A DNA stretch of 64,000 nucleotides from Enterococcus termitis (GTDB lineage: Bacteria > Bacillota > Bacilli > Lactobacillales > Enterococcaceae), in assembly GCF_001730305.1 (NCBI RefSeq), contig NZ_MIJY01000005.1, positions 1-64,000 on the forward strand, written 5' to 3'. Shown here one piece after another: positions 9,410 through 19,179 of this stretch. Below the pieces are notes generated by a model that was given only the letters and a program-made list of their open reading frames with translations, did not search any database and was not told the DNA's origin. Positions within the stretch are counted from its first letter, which is position 1, and the number at the start of each line of letters is the position of its first letter. A program made the translations under genes and the position numbers.

Positions 9410-10060
9410 TCAACACCTTAATCGGTATCCTTTGGATCTAATTGTTTCAATCAAATGACCAAAACCTGCCCTTCTCAATTTATTTCTCAAGAGAAAAGTA
9501 ATATTATTAGCATAAAACTCTGTTTTTTCCTTATCCTTCCAAAGAGTCTCTCTAATTTCCTGATATACTACGACCGTATTTCTTTTTTTATACAGCAATT
9601 CAAAATACTTATACTCAATCTGTGTTAACATTATACTTACACCATCTATTTCAACAGAAAGACCATCTTCTTCTAACTTTACTTGGTGTGCTCCTTTGTA
9701 ATTTTCATACTTCTGCTTTCCTTTCTCCAATTTGAATGCATTAGAGATAATCAACGCTACTTCTTCTGGCACATGATTTCGATCAAACAAAAAATGTGTA
9801 CCCAACTGCAACAAGGCGAGTCTTTGTTCAATGTTCATTTGATTAATGACTACACTAACGCAAACAAATGGATTAATTTTTTTTGTTTTTATTATGTACT
9901 CACAAACACTTCCAAAACTAAGTTCATCCGCTCTGATTACAATCGCATCAGTATCAAGCTGATCTTCTGTTGCCACTACACTAAACCCAATATTTTCAAG
10001 CGCTGTTACATACGAATAATCTTCACCTCTAATATTTCCACAAACACCTATACTATACAC
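9410..10060 (-). CDS. Winged-helix (OmpR/PhoB-type) regulator of the WxL operon
   Basis: The C-terminal 100 residues have the OmpR/PhoB winged-helix pattern (LTQIEYKYFELLYKKR, then LWKDKE, then IETIRSKGYRL). The N-terminal half looks like a degenerate receiver domain. The start is GTG at 10060, supported by GAGGTGAAGGTGAA just upstream. It is the first gene before the WxL locus, 28 bases from the LPXTG gene, so it probably controls the locus. It resembles the second regulator at 12351-13040 in size and layout. No histidine kinase is visible nearby. Confidence 0.85.
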   Translation of the reverse strand: MYSIGVCGNIRGEDYSYVTALENIGFSVVATEDQLDTDAIVIRADELSFGSVCEYIIKTKKINPFVCVSVVINQMNIEQRLALLQLGTHFLFDRNHVPEEVALIISNAFKLEKGKQKYENYKGAHQVKLEEDGLSVEIDGVSIMLTQIEYKYFELLYKKRNTVVVYQEIRETLWKDKEKTEFYANNITFLLRNKLRRAGFGHLIETIRSKGYRLRC

Positions 10061-10459
10061 TTCACCTTCACCTCATTCTCTCTTCACAAGAACAATATAC
10101 ATCTTTTCCACAAAATTTATACAAAAAAACAAGTATAAAAATGCGCATTCCTCTATGATGGTTATCGAAGAAAATTAAACACTCTTTAAGTAATATATAT
10201 TACGCCACATTTTAAGCGTTTCCCACAAATATAAAACACAAAACTAAAGAAAAACATTCATATAAAAAAATATCTTAGTTATAGAAAATATATCTTGGTG
10301 TGATTTATCAAAATCTCGAAAAGAAATCCGTTCCCTAGCTACAGGAAACGGATTTCTTTTCGCTCTAACTTCTATTACAATCTCGTGTATTCATAAGTCT
10401 TCCTTACACTCAAATTTATCATTTAAAAAAATTAAGGCTCTTATTTGACACTTGTAACA
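10061..10459. other. 399-bp intergenic region upstream of the WxL operon
   Basis: No coding frame is convincing here. The region is AT-rich and should hold the promoter of the regulator/WxL operon, but I could not pick a single -35/-10 pair with confidence. It also holds the terminator listed separately. Confidence 0.6.
10319..10360. terminator. Intrinsic terminator after the ChW/CAP gene
   Basis: An imperfect inverted repeat (AAAAGAAATCCGTT against AACGGATTTCTTTT, one bulge) is followed by T on both strands. It would stop minus-strand transcription from the ChW gene before the WxL operon. Confidence 0.7.
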
Positions 10460-12292
10460 TTAAGTGTAACGTCCTCCAATAAACACGTGACCCAAACATT
10501 CCTTACCTTCGATTTCCTTAAACGCTAGTCCTAGTGTTTCTCTATCCTTGTCCAAAAATCGTATTGAATTTGGTGTATTATTTCCATTTAAATCAGTCGT
10601 TTGACCTAAATAGGTTGCATCAAATAGTTTTTTAGCTAGTTCTTGATCGGTATCATTACCCGTATTCGTCAGTTTTACCGGATATGCTAGCGTCCCATAT
10701 CTAAACGAATGTCCAGAACTTAATGAAATAGCTGTAGATGCAGGTTGTCCATTCGGTCTTACATAGCTAAACTTTGTAACCAACTCATCTACTCTAACTG
10801 CTGATCCAGCTTCTAATAGAGTATTAACTGATATTGGGTTAACTCCATTTTTTTGTCTTTCTACATTTACTAATCGTAAGTATTCCTGTCTAACTTTATT
10901 TGCATCACGCTTCCGCGCTAACACTTTTATAGTTACTGGTGGGAACCCACTAACCTTGGGATGTCCGAATGCAACAGTCTGATATCCAAATTTAGAAGTA
11001 TCGACTGTTCCTAAAATCGTAATCTCATTGAGCGGGATAGGCTGCCCATATTCATCTACAGCCTTCACTATATTATCTAAATAATTCCATGAGCTTCCCC
11101 AAGCAATTTCAGTATTTTTCGTAAATATCTGACCTCTACCAAGAACTTCAATCTCAATCGTATCTGTCTTTTTCCCATCCACAGTTTCAGCTGTAATCAC
11201 TGTCTTTCCAGTACTTTTACCGGTTACTAGACCTGAATTACTTACTTCAGCAACCGCCGAATTACTACTAATAAAACGTACTCTTTGATCGGTCGAATTA
11301 CTTGGTAAAATAGATGTATTCAGCTGAATTTGACTTTCTCCTATTTTCATATCAATTTTATTCTTCGAAGAATTTAAAGATATACTAGTAACAGGAATCG
11401 GTTTTTCTACCAACTTAACTTCAATTGCTTCAAGCTTTTTCTTCTGTCCAATAGTACCAGCTAATTCAGTATTTTTTTTCCAAGATTGCCAGCCGTAATC
11501 TTGTCCATGTACACGATAATAAATATCATGCGTTTGTTTTAAGTTTCCAGTCAAATCGATCTTGATAGCTTCAACCTGTTTCTTATTCCCTAAAGTACCA
11601 CCAAGAGCTCCATCGCTTCTCCAAGTCTGCCAACCATAATCTTGTCCATGTAACTGATAAGTAATACCACCTCCACCAACTACATTAATTTTTAAAGCCT
11701 CCATACGTTTATTTTTCCCTATAGTCCCTGCTGTGATCCCATCCGCAACTTGACTTTGCCAACCATAGTCTTGCCCATGAACAGAATAATAGACCTGCGG
11801 GGACTTAGCTACTAATCGAATTTCTATTGCTTCTATTTTTTTCTTCTGTCCAGTCGTACCAGCAAGCTCTCCATTTCGTTTCCAATTTTGCCAACCATAA
11901 TCTTGCCCATGAACGCGGTACAGTATATCGTATTTATTTTTAATGTTTCCGGTTAACTGGATTTTGAGCGCTTCGACTCTTTTTCCAGTACCTATACTTC
12001 CACCAATTTCGCCATCTTTTTTCCAACTTTGCCAGCCATAATCTTGTCCATGCAACTGATAAGTAATACCACCATCACCAACTACATTTAGCTTCATTGC
12101 TTCTAAGCGCTTATTTTTTCCAGTTGATCCTGCCATTGCACCATTATCCACCTGTTTTTGCCAACCATAATCTTGTCCATGGACAGAATAAGTCACACTA
12201 TCCGCTGTAGCTGCGTTTGCTTCACCGATTGAACCGACGCTAAATATTAGCATGAATCCAAAGAAGATCCCTATCTTTCTCATAATCATCAT
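10460..12292 (-). CDS. Secreted protein with six ChW repeats, a Big2 Ig-like domain and a CAP-like domain
   Basis: A signal peptide (residues 1-27) is followed by six repeats of about 45 residues, each with VHGQDYGWQ or LHGQDYGWQ and then GxxKxxEAxxxxL; these are clostridial hydrophobic-W (ChW) repeats. They are arranged as two copies of an A-B-C triplet. Next come a bacterial Ig-like (Big2) domain (about 300-390, with TGKSTGKTVITAET) and a C-terminal domain (about 460-610, YLRLVNVERQKNGVNPISV, GHSFRYG) resembling SCP/PR1-like CAP proteins. No LPXTG anchor is present, so it is probably secreted or held by non-covalent contacts. It follows a regulator gene 58 bases upstream. The CAP call is moderate. 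Confidence 0.82.
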   Translation of the reverse strand: MMIMRKIGIFFGFMLIFSVGSIGEANAATADSVTYSVHGQDYGWQKQVDNGAMAGSTGKNKRLEAMKLNVVGDGGITYQLHGQDYGWQSWKKDGEIGGSIGTGKRVEALKIQLTGNIKNKYDILYRVHGQDYGWQNWKRNGELAGTTGQKKKIEAIEIRLVAKSPQVYYSVHGQDYGWQSQVADGITAGTIGKNKRMEALKINVVGGGGITYQLHGQDYGWQTWRSDGALGGTLGNKKQVEAIKIDLTGNLKQTHDIYYRVHGQDYGWQSWKKNTELAGTIGQKKKLEAIEVKLVEKPIPVTSISLNSSKNKIDMKIGESQIQLNTSILPSNSTDQRVRFISSNSAVAEVSNSGLVTGKSTGKTVITAETVDGKKTDTIEIEVLGRGQIFTKNTEIAWGSSWNYLDNIVKAVDEYGQPIPLNEITILGTVDTSKFGYQTVAFGHPKVSGFPPVTIKVLARKRDANKVRQEYLRLVNVERQKNGVNPISVNTLLEAGSAVRVDELVTKFSYVRPNGQPASTAISLSSGHSFRYGTLAYPVKLTNTGNDTDQELAKKLFDATYLGQTTDLNGNNTPNSIRFLDKDRETLGLAFKEIEGKECLGHVFIGGRYT

Positions 12293-12350
12293 TCCTTCTT
12301 AATTTTTATGTCTATTGATTTACAGATTTATTTCCAAAACATTCACAATA

Positions 12351-13040
12351 CTACTGTTCTTTCCAAACTACATTATCTGATAGCTTATAACCTTTTGATC
12401 TAGTAGTCTTAATTAACTGACCTTCTACCACATTCCTTTGAGCTATCTTGTTTCGAAGCATATGGACAACATTTGCTACCCGTATGGAGGAATCTTTCTT
12501 CACTTCCCCCCATAATTCAACTGCCAACTTCTCACTTGAAACTGTTTTAGAGAATTCATTAAATAGACAACTTACAAGTTTACATTCTAATTTAGTTAAC
12601 TGAATTCTCTGATCTCTAACCTTAAGTTCAAATTCTTCTTTATTAAAAATAATATCAGAATCTCCAGGGTGCCTATCATAACTTTTTATGCTGTTCATTT
12701 TTTTTAGTACATTATTTACCGTTGATACAATTTCATCAAAAGACACGTCACCTGAAAAGCAACCCATAGCTCCCAAATTCAGGTACAAATTCTTTTGAGA
12801 AAAATCATTATTTTGTGAAACAACCCACGCACATGTATTAGTATTTAACCCAAGTTCTAATAATACCCTAGCTGTAAAATACCCTACATCTCCATCGCCG
12901 TCTAATAACACCGCCTTGTATTCAACGATATCCATATCATTTTGATCGTTAATTATCCCTGTAGTATACCCTCTGTCCAAAAAATATTTTTCACTTATAT
13001 ACCCTTTTTCTAGTAGGGTTTTATATACACCTATGTTCAT
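12351..13040 (-). CDS. Winged-helix (OmpR/PhoB-type) regulator
   Basis: The C-terminal DNA-binding domain (about residues 130-225) shows LTKLECKLVSCLF, LWGEVKKDSSIRVANVVHMLRNKI and IKTTRSKGYKL, the OmpR-type recognition helix and wing. The N-terminal 115 residues resemble a receiver domain with weak phosphorylation-site conservation. It lies directly before the ChW/CAP gene on the same strand and is divergent from the Rgg-type gene. It probably regulates the ChW gene and possibly the WxL locus. Confidence 0.83.
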   Translation of the reverse strand: MNIGVYKTLLEKGYISEKYFLDRGYTTGIINDQNDMDIVEYKAVLLDGDGDVGYFTARVLLELGLNTNTCAWVVSQNNDFSQKNLYLNLGAMGCFSGDVSFDEIVSTVNNVLKKMNSIKSYDRHPGDSDIIFNKEEFELKVRDQRIQLTKLECKLVSCLFNEFSKTVSSEKLAVELWGEVKKDSSIRVANVVHMLRNKIAQRNVVEGQLIKTTRSKGYKLSDNVVWKEQ

Positions 13041-13250
13041 AAATCACCTCTCAGTCTCCAAACTTTAATTAGAATAAACTATAAATAAAAGAAAATAAAA
13101 AAAAACAGTATATATATTAACTTGTTATTGTATACTTCATCATTTTTTTCTAAACACTGAATTTTAACTGTATACTCACAAAATTCATTCCAAATTCCTA
13201 ATGAAAACAGATTAATAATTAATTATCCTCATATTAAATTTATAAAATAC

Positions 13251-13278
13251 TTGATTATTAATTAATTTTATTTATAAT
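13251..13278 (+). promoter_or_regulatory. Promoter of the Rgg-type gene
   Basis: The pair is TTGATT at 13251-13256 and TATAAT at 13273-13278, 16 bases apart. A strong GAAGGGAG ribosome-binding site lies before the ATG at 13314. Confidence 0.6.
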
Positions 13279-13313
13279 TTAATTGAAATAACATAAAAGA
13301 AGGGAGTCTAAAA

Positions 13314-14186
13314 ATGAATATTGGTGAAACATTAAAATATTTACGCGAAAATAAAAACTATACAAAAAAAGCTCTTGCAGAAGGTATTGTTTCCGTAAGT
13401 TTCTACAGCCAAGTAGAGAGCGGAAAGAGTTCGATTACCATAGAATTATTTTTTAAACTGCTAAAAAAACTAAATGTTACCTTTGATGAATTTTTCCTTA
13501 TATCAAATGGGTTCAATCTTCCTATTGAAACACAATTATGGAACAACTTCACTACTGCATATTACGAAGAAGATCTAAATAAGTTATATCAGGCAAAGGA
13601 AAATATAGAGTTTGAATTACAGAGACAACCCGATCCAGAACATTCTGCATTAAAAATTTATCTACTAACAGCTAATCTTGCTATAAGCCGAACAAAATAC
13701 GAAACTCCAAAAAAAATTTTTACTGATGAATTATTCCATACTCTGTTTTCTGTAGATACATGGACTCGTTTTGAATTGGTGTTATTCATAAATACTGTTC
13801 ATTTTTTTGATATAGAATTGATTACTTTACTTTCTCGTAAACTACTAGAGTATGCAAAACAGTATAGCACTGCTCAAGAATATTCCCAGTTATTTAATAG
13901 TGCGTTAATTAATTTGATTGGCGCACTATTAAAACATCGCTCTATGGATGACGCAGCATATTTTATCACACTGTTAAATAAACAAAGCAGCAGCCCGAAA
14001 AATCTTTACGAACGAAATATGGTTATTTATCTTGACGGTATGAGGCTAATCATATTAGGATCCTTGGATGAAGGAACAAAAAAAGTTACCCAATCTATAG
14101 AAATATTTTCCTCTTTAGGTATGACTGGTAGAGCAGAACGATATAGAGCAGAAATGAAAAAATTTTTCGATATTGAAATCCCTTAG
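13314..14186 (+). CDS. Rgg/GadR/MutR-family transcriptional regulator
   Basis: The N-terminal helix-turn-helix (residues 1-65: LRENKNYTKKALAEGIVSVS, SQVESGKSSIT) is followed by a helical C-terminal region of about 220 residues, the layout of Rgg/MutR proteins whose TPR-like domain binds short peptides. The length of 290 residues is usual. It is divergent from the winged-helix regulator and convergent with the adhesin gene. An OppA-type peptide-binding lipoprotein is encoded 5 kb away, which would fit peptide signalling, but no cognate peptide gene was identified. Confidence 0.88.
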   Translation: MNIGETLKYLRENKNYTKKALAEGIVSVSFYSQVESGKSSITIELFFKLLKKLNVTFDEFFLISNGFNLPIETQLWNNFTTAYYEEDLNKLYQAKENIEFELQRQPDPEHSALKIYLLTANLAISRTKYETPKKIFTDELFHTLFSVDTWTRFELVLFINTVHFFDIELITLLSRKLLEYAKQYSTAQEYSQLFNSALINLIGALLKHRSMDDAAYFITLLNKQSSSPKNLYERNMVIYLDGMRLIILGSLDEGTKKVTQSIEIFSSLGMTGRAERYRAEMKKFFDIEIP

Positions 14187-14210
14187 GATTTTGAATAGTA
14201 TTATAAAAAA

Positions 14211-14247
14211 GCAACCTTACAGAATTTTCAATGTAAGATTGCTTTTT
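14211..14247 (+). terminator. Terminator after the Rgg-type gene
   Basis: GCAACCTTACA pairs with TGTAAGATTGC (one mismatch) and is followed by seven T. It would also act weakly on the opposite strand. Confidence 0.8.
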
Positions 14248-14421
14248 TTATCGATTGATGTGTTAATCCTCACTAACAATTATACTCATCACTGCTAACA
14301 TTAGTTTTATAATTATTTAGCTTCTTTAGTCCACACCACTTTACTATTTTAATCTATACCTCTACGATATCTAATTCTTCCAAAAATGTTTCACTTCTAA
14401 AAATACATAACTCAATAAAAA

Positions 14422-17400
14422 TTATTCTCTCTTCTCTTGTTCATCATCTTCATCTTTAAGGACTTTCTCTATCCTATCTTCTTCATTGATAATATTTTGA
14501 TTCCTTTTCTTAAATATTCCAATAAATCCTGTAAAAATAATTAGTAGTACTCCAAAAATACGACCAAGCATATTAGTCGTTTCGCCCGTATACGGCAACT
14601 TATCCTTCCCTTTTGATATATCTACTCCAAGATCTGTTGACGCAGTTACTTCGGAGAGCCCTGTGCCTGGGTCGGTCGGTGGTGTTACTTCCGGAGTGCC
14701 TGTACCTGGATCAGTTGGTGGTGTTACTTCCGGAGTGCCTGTACTTGGATCGGTCGGTGGTGTTACTTCCGGAGTGCCTGTGCTTGGATCGGTCGGTGGT
14801 GTTACTTCTGGCGTGCCTGTACCTGGATCGGTTGGTGGTGTTACTTCCGGAGTGCCTGTGCCTGGATCAGTTGGTGGTGTTACTTCCGGAGTGCCTGTGC
14901 CTGGATCAGTTGGTGGTGTTACTTCTGGCGTACCTGTGCCTGGGTCGGTCGGTGGTGTTACTTCCGGAGTGCCTGTACCTGGGTCAGTTGGTGTTGTTGC
15001 TTCTGGTGTGCCTGTACCTGGATCGGTTGGTGGTGTTACTTCCGGAGCGCCTGTGCTTGGATCGGTCGGTGGTGTTACTTCCGGAGTGCCTGTGCCTGGG
15101 TCGGTCGGTGGTGTTACTTCCGGAGTGCCTGTACCTGGGTCCGTAGGTGGTGTTACTTCTGGCGTTCCTGTACCTGAGTCCGTAGGTGGTGTTACTTCTG
15201 GCGTCCCTGTACCTGAGTCCGTAGGTGGTGTTACTTCTGGCGTTCCTGTACCTGGATCGGTCGGCGGTGTTACTTCTGGTGTCCCTGTACCTGAGTCCGT
15301 AGGTGGTGTTACTTCTGGTGTCCCTGTACCTGAGTCCGTAGGTGGTGTTACTTCTGGTGTCCCTGTACCTGAGTCCGTAGGTGGTGTTACTTCTGGCGTT
15401 CCTGTACCTGAGTCCGTAGGTGGTGTTACTTCTGGCGTTCCTGTACCTGAGTCCGTAGGCGGTGTTACTTCCGGTGCGCCTGGTATTGCTGTATTCCCTG
15501 TTATATTAGAGAAATAAGCGAATTCTCCGCCAATTTGATAAATATTAAAATTAGTATCTTTTACTGCAATAACAAAATCACTACCACCTTGCCCATTTGA
15601 GCCCGTTAAATACCCAGCATATTGCACCCCATTAACAATGATTGGTGCAGCAACAAACTGGTCAAATGCCGTTCCATCTACTGATAACTGCATCATCTTT
15701 AGAACAGCATCAAAGTTATAATCCGTTACTTCTCCTGAATGGGTCATAACGGCTGAATTCACGGTAATAATATGATTTCCATAACCACCACCAGAAAAAG
15801 TAGATATTTGATTCCAACTAGCCAAACTAGCTGAATCATCACTTATATTTGCATCCACCCCTCCACCTGGGCTAATTGAAGCCTGTGATCCACTATAAGT
15901 TGGTGTTGTTGCAACTGCAACAGCTTTAGATTGTTTAGAGACGTTAGGTGTCTGTACTGCAATCATATCTGTTTTCGCATTTTCCGAAACCATTTGAATC
16001 GTATTATCACTCTCTGATATATTACTAAATCCAGCCTGTTTATCCTGACTATTTACATCTGTTTGTTGTTCTGTTGCAATCTGGGTTACTGGATCCTCTT
16101 TCGAAATATTTTCTTCTGACTTATCTATTTCAGAGTCTGTTGGACTATTTGTAGTGATACTTACAGGTTCTTCAACCTGATCCATTGTATCAGATTCAAC
16201 CGAAACGCTCATTGCATCTTGTTCTTCGGGAGATAACTCTGCTGCATATACATCATTTGATTCAAACAATCCTTCATGATCTAAACTCACTGTTACATAC
16301 TCATATTTCAATGATTCAATCACTTGCTCCCTTGCTTGAATTTGATAGTACGTAGTTTCCTCATCCTCTAATTGATTCACAAAATTAACTTTGATACCTA
16401 TATTAGATTCTTCTGTATTTAACCATGAATCACTATTTTCAAAACTCTTTACGCCATGCAAAGATAAAGATGTTTTTAAACTGTCAATTGTACTGCCAAA
16501 TTTCACTGATGCTACCAAATAATGTCCGTTGATTTCAAGTGGTAGTCCATGAGTAGACGTCGCAAATGTAAAATATCCATCCGCATGATTCTTCCCATAA
16601 TCAGTTGAAATAGATTGATCATGGTAAACAGCAAAATATGAAATCCCATCATACCTAATAGAAAAATTTTTCTCCATAGCATCTTCAAAATCATTTTGCA
16701 TTTCATTAGTCAATAATGCGTTACCATCTTCTGCTTTTATATTTAAAGCAAAACCCGTATCAATTTTCATATTGCCAATAACCATTCCATCATCTGCTGT
16801 AAAATTCATGCTTTCAGGCTTTGTTTTAGAAACAAAGCTCAGTGATTTACTTCTTGTACTTTCTATCACTTTTGAATCTTTCCAATTAGCAGAATCCTCA
16901 TATGCTTTTGTTCTCGAATCATATAAATGTGGAGAGACTAGTTGATAATTTGCCTGAGGTGTAACTTTCACATTCGGGTTAGCTTTGATCATTTGACGAT
17001 AATCTGTCATTTTCATCACTTGCGGATTGCTTTGAGAAAGAGACGATGTATGATAATACACATCAGCATCTTTAATTGCGAGTATTTGTTGAATGTCATA
17101 AACTGTATGACTGTCACTAACGTCAATATCCTCCCCATCATACATAGAGGATAAAGTAGTTCTACTTGGTAATTCATCCATCATCTTAGCAACATATCCA
17201 GTTTGTGTCTTTACGCTAGTACTTTGACCTTTTAGCATTAATTGATTTAACTCATCAACTGAAGTATGCTCAATGTCTTTTATAGTATCATCTTCAACGA
17301 GACGCTTATCAGATAATGCAGCTCTTCCTGCAGAAACATTCATATTTGGAATTGTTACACCACCTATAATCGCTCCTGCACCTACTGTTAACAATGCTCC

Positions 17401-17460
17401 TGCTTCAAGTAAGTGTCTTTGCTTTTTCGAAATGTCTTTTTCATCTTTATTACTCATCAT
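14422..17460 (-). CDS. LPXTG-anchored adhesin with about 21 13-residue Pro/Thr repeats
   Basis: The 1012-residue protein has an atypical N-terminal export region (KKQRHLLEAGALLTVGAGAI, hydrophobic from about residue 18), an unrecognised globular region (about 60-400) rich in beta-type sequence, an acidic linker (about 410-540), a second small domain (about 550-670), about 21 copies of PEVTPPTDSGTGT and variants, and LPYTGE followed by a hydrophobic helix and a long charged tail. Sortase would anchor it. The repeats act as a stalk. The start overlaps the stop of the oxidoreductase gene (ATGA). The ligand is unknown. Confidence 0.88.
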   Translation of the reverse strand: MMSNKDEKDISKKQRHLLEAGALLTVGAGAIIGGVTIPNMNVSAGRAALSDKRLVEDDTIKDIEHTSVDELNQLMLKGQSTSVKTQTGYVAKMMDELPSRTTLSSMYDGEDIDVSDSHTVYDIQQILAIKDADVYYHTSSLSQSNPQVMKMTDYRQMIKANPNVKVTPQANYQLVSPHLYDSRTKAYEDSANWKDSKVIESTRSKSLSFVSKTKPESMNFTADDGMVIGNMKIDTGFALNIKAEDGNALLTNEMQNDFEDAMEKNFSIRYDGISYFAVYHDQSISTDYGKNHADGYFTFATSTHGLPLEINGHYLVASVKFGSTIDSLKTSLSLHGVKSFENSDSWLNTEESNIGIKVNFVNQLEDEETTYYQIQAREQVIESLKYEYVTVSLDHEGLFESNDVYAAELSPEEQDAMSVSVESDTMDQVEEPVSITTNSPTDSEIDKSEENISKEDPVTQIATEQQTDVNSQDKQAGFSNISESDNTIQMVSENAKTDMIAVQTPNVSKQSKAVAVATTPTYSGSQASISPGGGVDANISDDSASLASWNQISTFSGGGYGNHIITVNSAVMTHSGEVTDYNFDAVLKMMQLSVDGTAFDQFVAAPIIVNGVQYAGYLTGSNGQGGSDFVIAVKDTNFNIYQIGGEFAYFSNITGNTAIPGAPEVTPPTDSGTGTPEVTPPTDSGTGTPEVTPPTDSGTGTPEVTPPTDSGTGTPEVTPPTDSGTGTPEVTPPTDPGTGTPEVTPPTDSGTGTPEVTPPTDSGTGTPEVTPPTDPGTGTPEVTPPTDPGTGTPEVTPPTDPSTGAPEVTPPTDPGTGTPEATTPTDPGTGTPEVTPPTDPGTGTPEVTPPTDPGTGTPEVTPPTDPGTGTPEVTPPTDPGTGTPEVTPPTDPSTGTPEVTPPTDPSTGTPEVTPPTDPGTGTPEVTPPTDPGTGLSEVTASTDLGVDISKGKDKLPYTGETTNMLGRIFGVLLIIFTGFIGIFKKRNQNIINEEDRIEKVLKDEDDEQEKRE
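14653..15483. repeat. 39-bp tandem repeat array in the adhesin gene
   Basis: About 21 copies of a 39-bp unit encode the 13-residue Pro/Thr stalk. The units fall into Ser- and Pro-type variants, and the Ser type clusters at the N-terminal end. Copy number is likely to vary between isolates and may be mis-assembled by short reads. Confidence 0.95.
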
Positions 17461-18875
17461 GATTCACACTCTCTTTCTTTTTTTCGAACTAACGCGGCTA
17501 ATATTTTAGTAAATCCTAAAGGATTTTTATATCCATGTTCAAAAAAGAAATCTGTAAATTCTACCTCTGGTACTGTAACACCTTTTTGAATAGCTAAGCT
17601 GATAATATTTACATACTGTGAAATATCCACCGTGCCTAAAACTTGTAACCCTAATATCTTTAGTGTTTTCTTCTCATATATCAAATAAATACTAGAGTAA
17701 TCTTTACTGATATTTTCAGCCTTATGATAATAAGTTCCCGTACTTTCATATCCTGAATTTCCTTTACGCGCTAAATAACGATTCTGATAATGAACTTCTT
17801 CCGCATCATAACCAAACTTCTTAGCCTGATTTAATGTTATTCCAGTATTCGCAATTGTAAAACCGTCCATATTAAATTTATAGGTCCCTGTTGTAAACAT
17901 AATCTCTTTCTTTTTTTCATGGCAATTTATTGCTGCAATCAGCCCTTGACGAAACGCGTCTGAAGCATGAGGATTATATATATTTTCTTTAGTAAGATCC
18001 ATATAAGTTGTAGAACAATCTCCAATAGCTAAAATAGAAGGATCACTTGTATACATATATTTATCAACAATGATTGCTCCCCTATCACCCGTTTCTACTT
18101 GCCCTGCTAATAAAAAGGAGTTTGGACGAAAACCCACAGACATAAAAACACCGTCTGCACTAATTATTTTCCCGTTGGAAGTAAAGACATCGATCCGCGG
18201 TCTACTCCATATTTTTTTATCTATCGTATGATAACTATCAACCCGTGTTCCTAATAGAAGAGTGACACCTTCTTTTTCTAACTGTTTCTCTACTTCAAGA
18301 GCAGAACCTTCATCTAGATACTTATCAAGAATTCGATGATTTGATTGAATCAAGGTTACGTTAATATCCCTTTGTGCTAAAATACGTGCGATCTCTACCC
18401 CAACTAATCCCGCACCTACTACTACTGCTTGATGAGCTTCTGAAATAAAGTTCTCAATAGATTCTGCATCTTTTCTTTCTTTTAATAGAAAAAGTGTTTC
18501 ATTCAATTTACCGCCCGTAGGAGGAAGATTCGGATACGAACCTGTAGCCATAATTAAACGATCATAGTAAAGATATCTAGGTATCTTATCATTTTCTCCT
18601 CGATAAAAAACCATCTTTTTCTTCGCATCGATGCTTATGACTTCAGTTTGTATCTTTAAATTGATTCCTTGATTGATAATCTCTTCAGGAGTCGCATAAT
18701 TTGCTTGTGAATGAATATTCTGATATCCCATTAAAAATAATGGAATTGTTTGGGAAACAAAGGTTACTTCATCTTTTTTTTCAAACACAATCACTTCATC
18801 TTTTGGATGTTCCTCACGAATTCTAATAGCAGCAGCAATACCCGCATGATTCCCACCTATAATAACTATGTTCAC
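17457..18875 (-). CDS. FAD/NAD(P)-dependent oxidoreductase of the NADH oxidase/CoA-disulfide reductase family, redox Cys missing
   Basis: FAD-binding Rossmann motif IIGGNHAGIAAAIRIR sits at the N-terminus, MATGSYP follows, the NAD-binding motif VVVGAGLVGVEIARIL is central, and the second FAD motif SILAIGDCS is near residue 290. This is the NADH oxidase/peroxidase/CoA-disulfide reductase layout. At the position of the redox-active cysteine (SFLSCGI in NADH oxidases) this protein reads TFVSQTI, so the cysteine is replaced by Gln. The start is set at GTG 18875 because GAGGAGG lies 7 bases upstream. The gene overlaps the adhesin start by ATGA. Substrate unknown; cytoplasmic. Confidence 0.85.
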   Translation of the reverse strand: MNIVIIGGNHAGIAAAIRIREEHPKDEVIVFEKKDEVTFVSQTIPLFLMGYQNIHSQANYATPEEIINQGINLKIQTEVISIDAKKKMVFYRGENDKIPRYLYYDRLIMATGSYPNLPPTGGKLNETLFLLKERKDAESIENFISEAHQAVVVGAGLVGVEIARILAQRDINVTLIQSNHRILDKYLDEGSALEVEKQLEKEGVTLLLGTRVDSYHTIDKKIWSRPRIDVFTSNGKIISADGVFMSVGFRPNSFLLAGQVETGDRGAIIVDKYMYTSDPSILAIGDCSTTYMDLTKENIYNPHASDAFRQGLIAAINCHEKKKEIMFTTGTYKFNMDGFTIANTGITLNQAKKFGYDAEEVHYQNRYLARKGNSGYESTGTYYHKAENISKDYSSIYLIYEKKTLKILGLQVLGTVDISQYVNIISLAIQKGVTVPEVEFTDFFFEHGYKNPLGFTKILAALVRKKERECES

Positions 18876-19115
18876 AAAAATACCTCCTCGATAGTAATAC
18901 TCATATACTATTATTTTCACAAATCTATCAATTTAATTTTCATCCTGTTTTTTTGCCTAAATTATATCACTTCCCTCTTTTAATTAGTAGTTAGAGTGCT
19001 TCCCTGTTTAAAATCGGAGCTAATTATACTTGAAATCTTGTATTTTAAGAATGAAATATAGAATCAAAAAAACGATTTACCTATAAAGATAAACATCTAT
19101 CTTACAAATAAAAAA

Positions 19116-19137
19116 CCACCTCAATGAATTGAGGTGG
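19116..19137. terminator. Palindromic terminator-like hairpin
   Basis: CCACCTCAAT and ATTGAGGTGG form a 10-bp stem with a 2-base loop, preceded by A-rich sequence. It lies between the peptide-binding lipoprotein gene and the oxidoreductase gene. Confidence 0.65.
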
Positions 19138-19145
19138 CAAAGGAA

Positions 19146-19179
19146 CTCATCCTTTTCCTATATAAATGAAAAGGATGAG
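19146..19179. terminator. Second hairpin next to the terminator
   Basis: The arms CTCATCCTTTTC and GAAAAGGATGAG (12 bp) enclose a 10-base loop. With the hairpin at 19116 it makes a double stem in the 481-bp gap at 18876-19356, where I see no coding frame. Confidence 0.55.

Noticed and set aside
14613-15517. Long open frames on the plus strand through the adhesin repeat array
   Set aside because: They arise because a 39-bp repeat free of stops in one frame is free of stops in others. The translations are perfect low-complexity repeats with no start signal, and the minus-strand frame ends in a clear LPYTG anchor.
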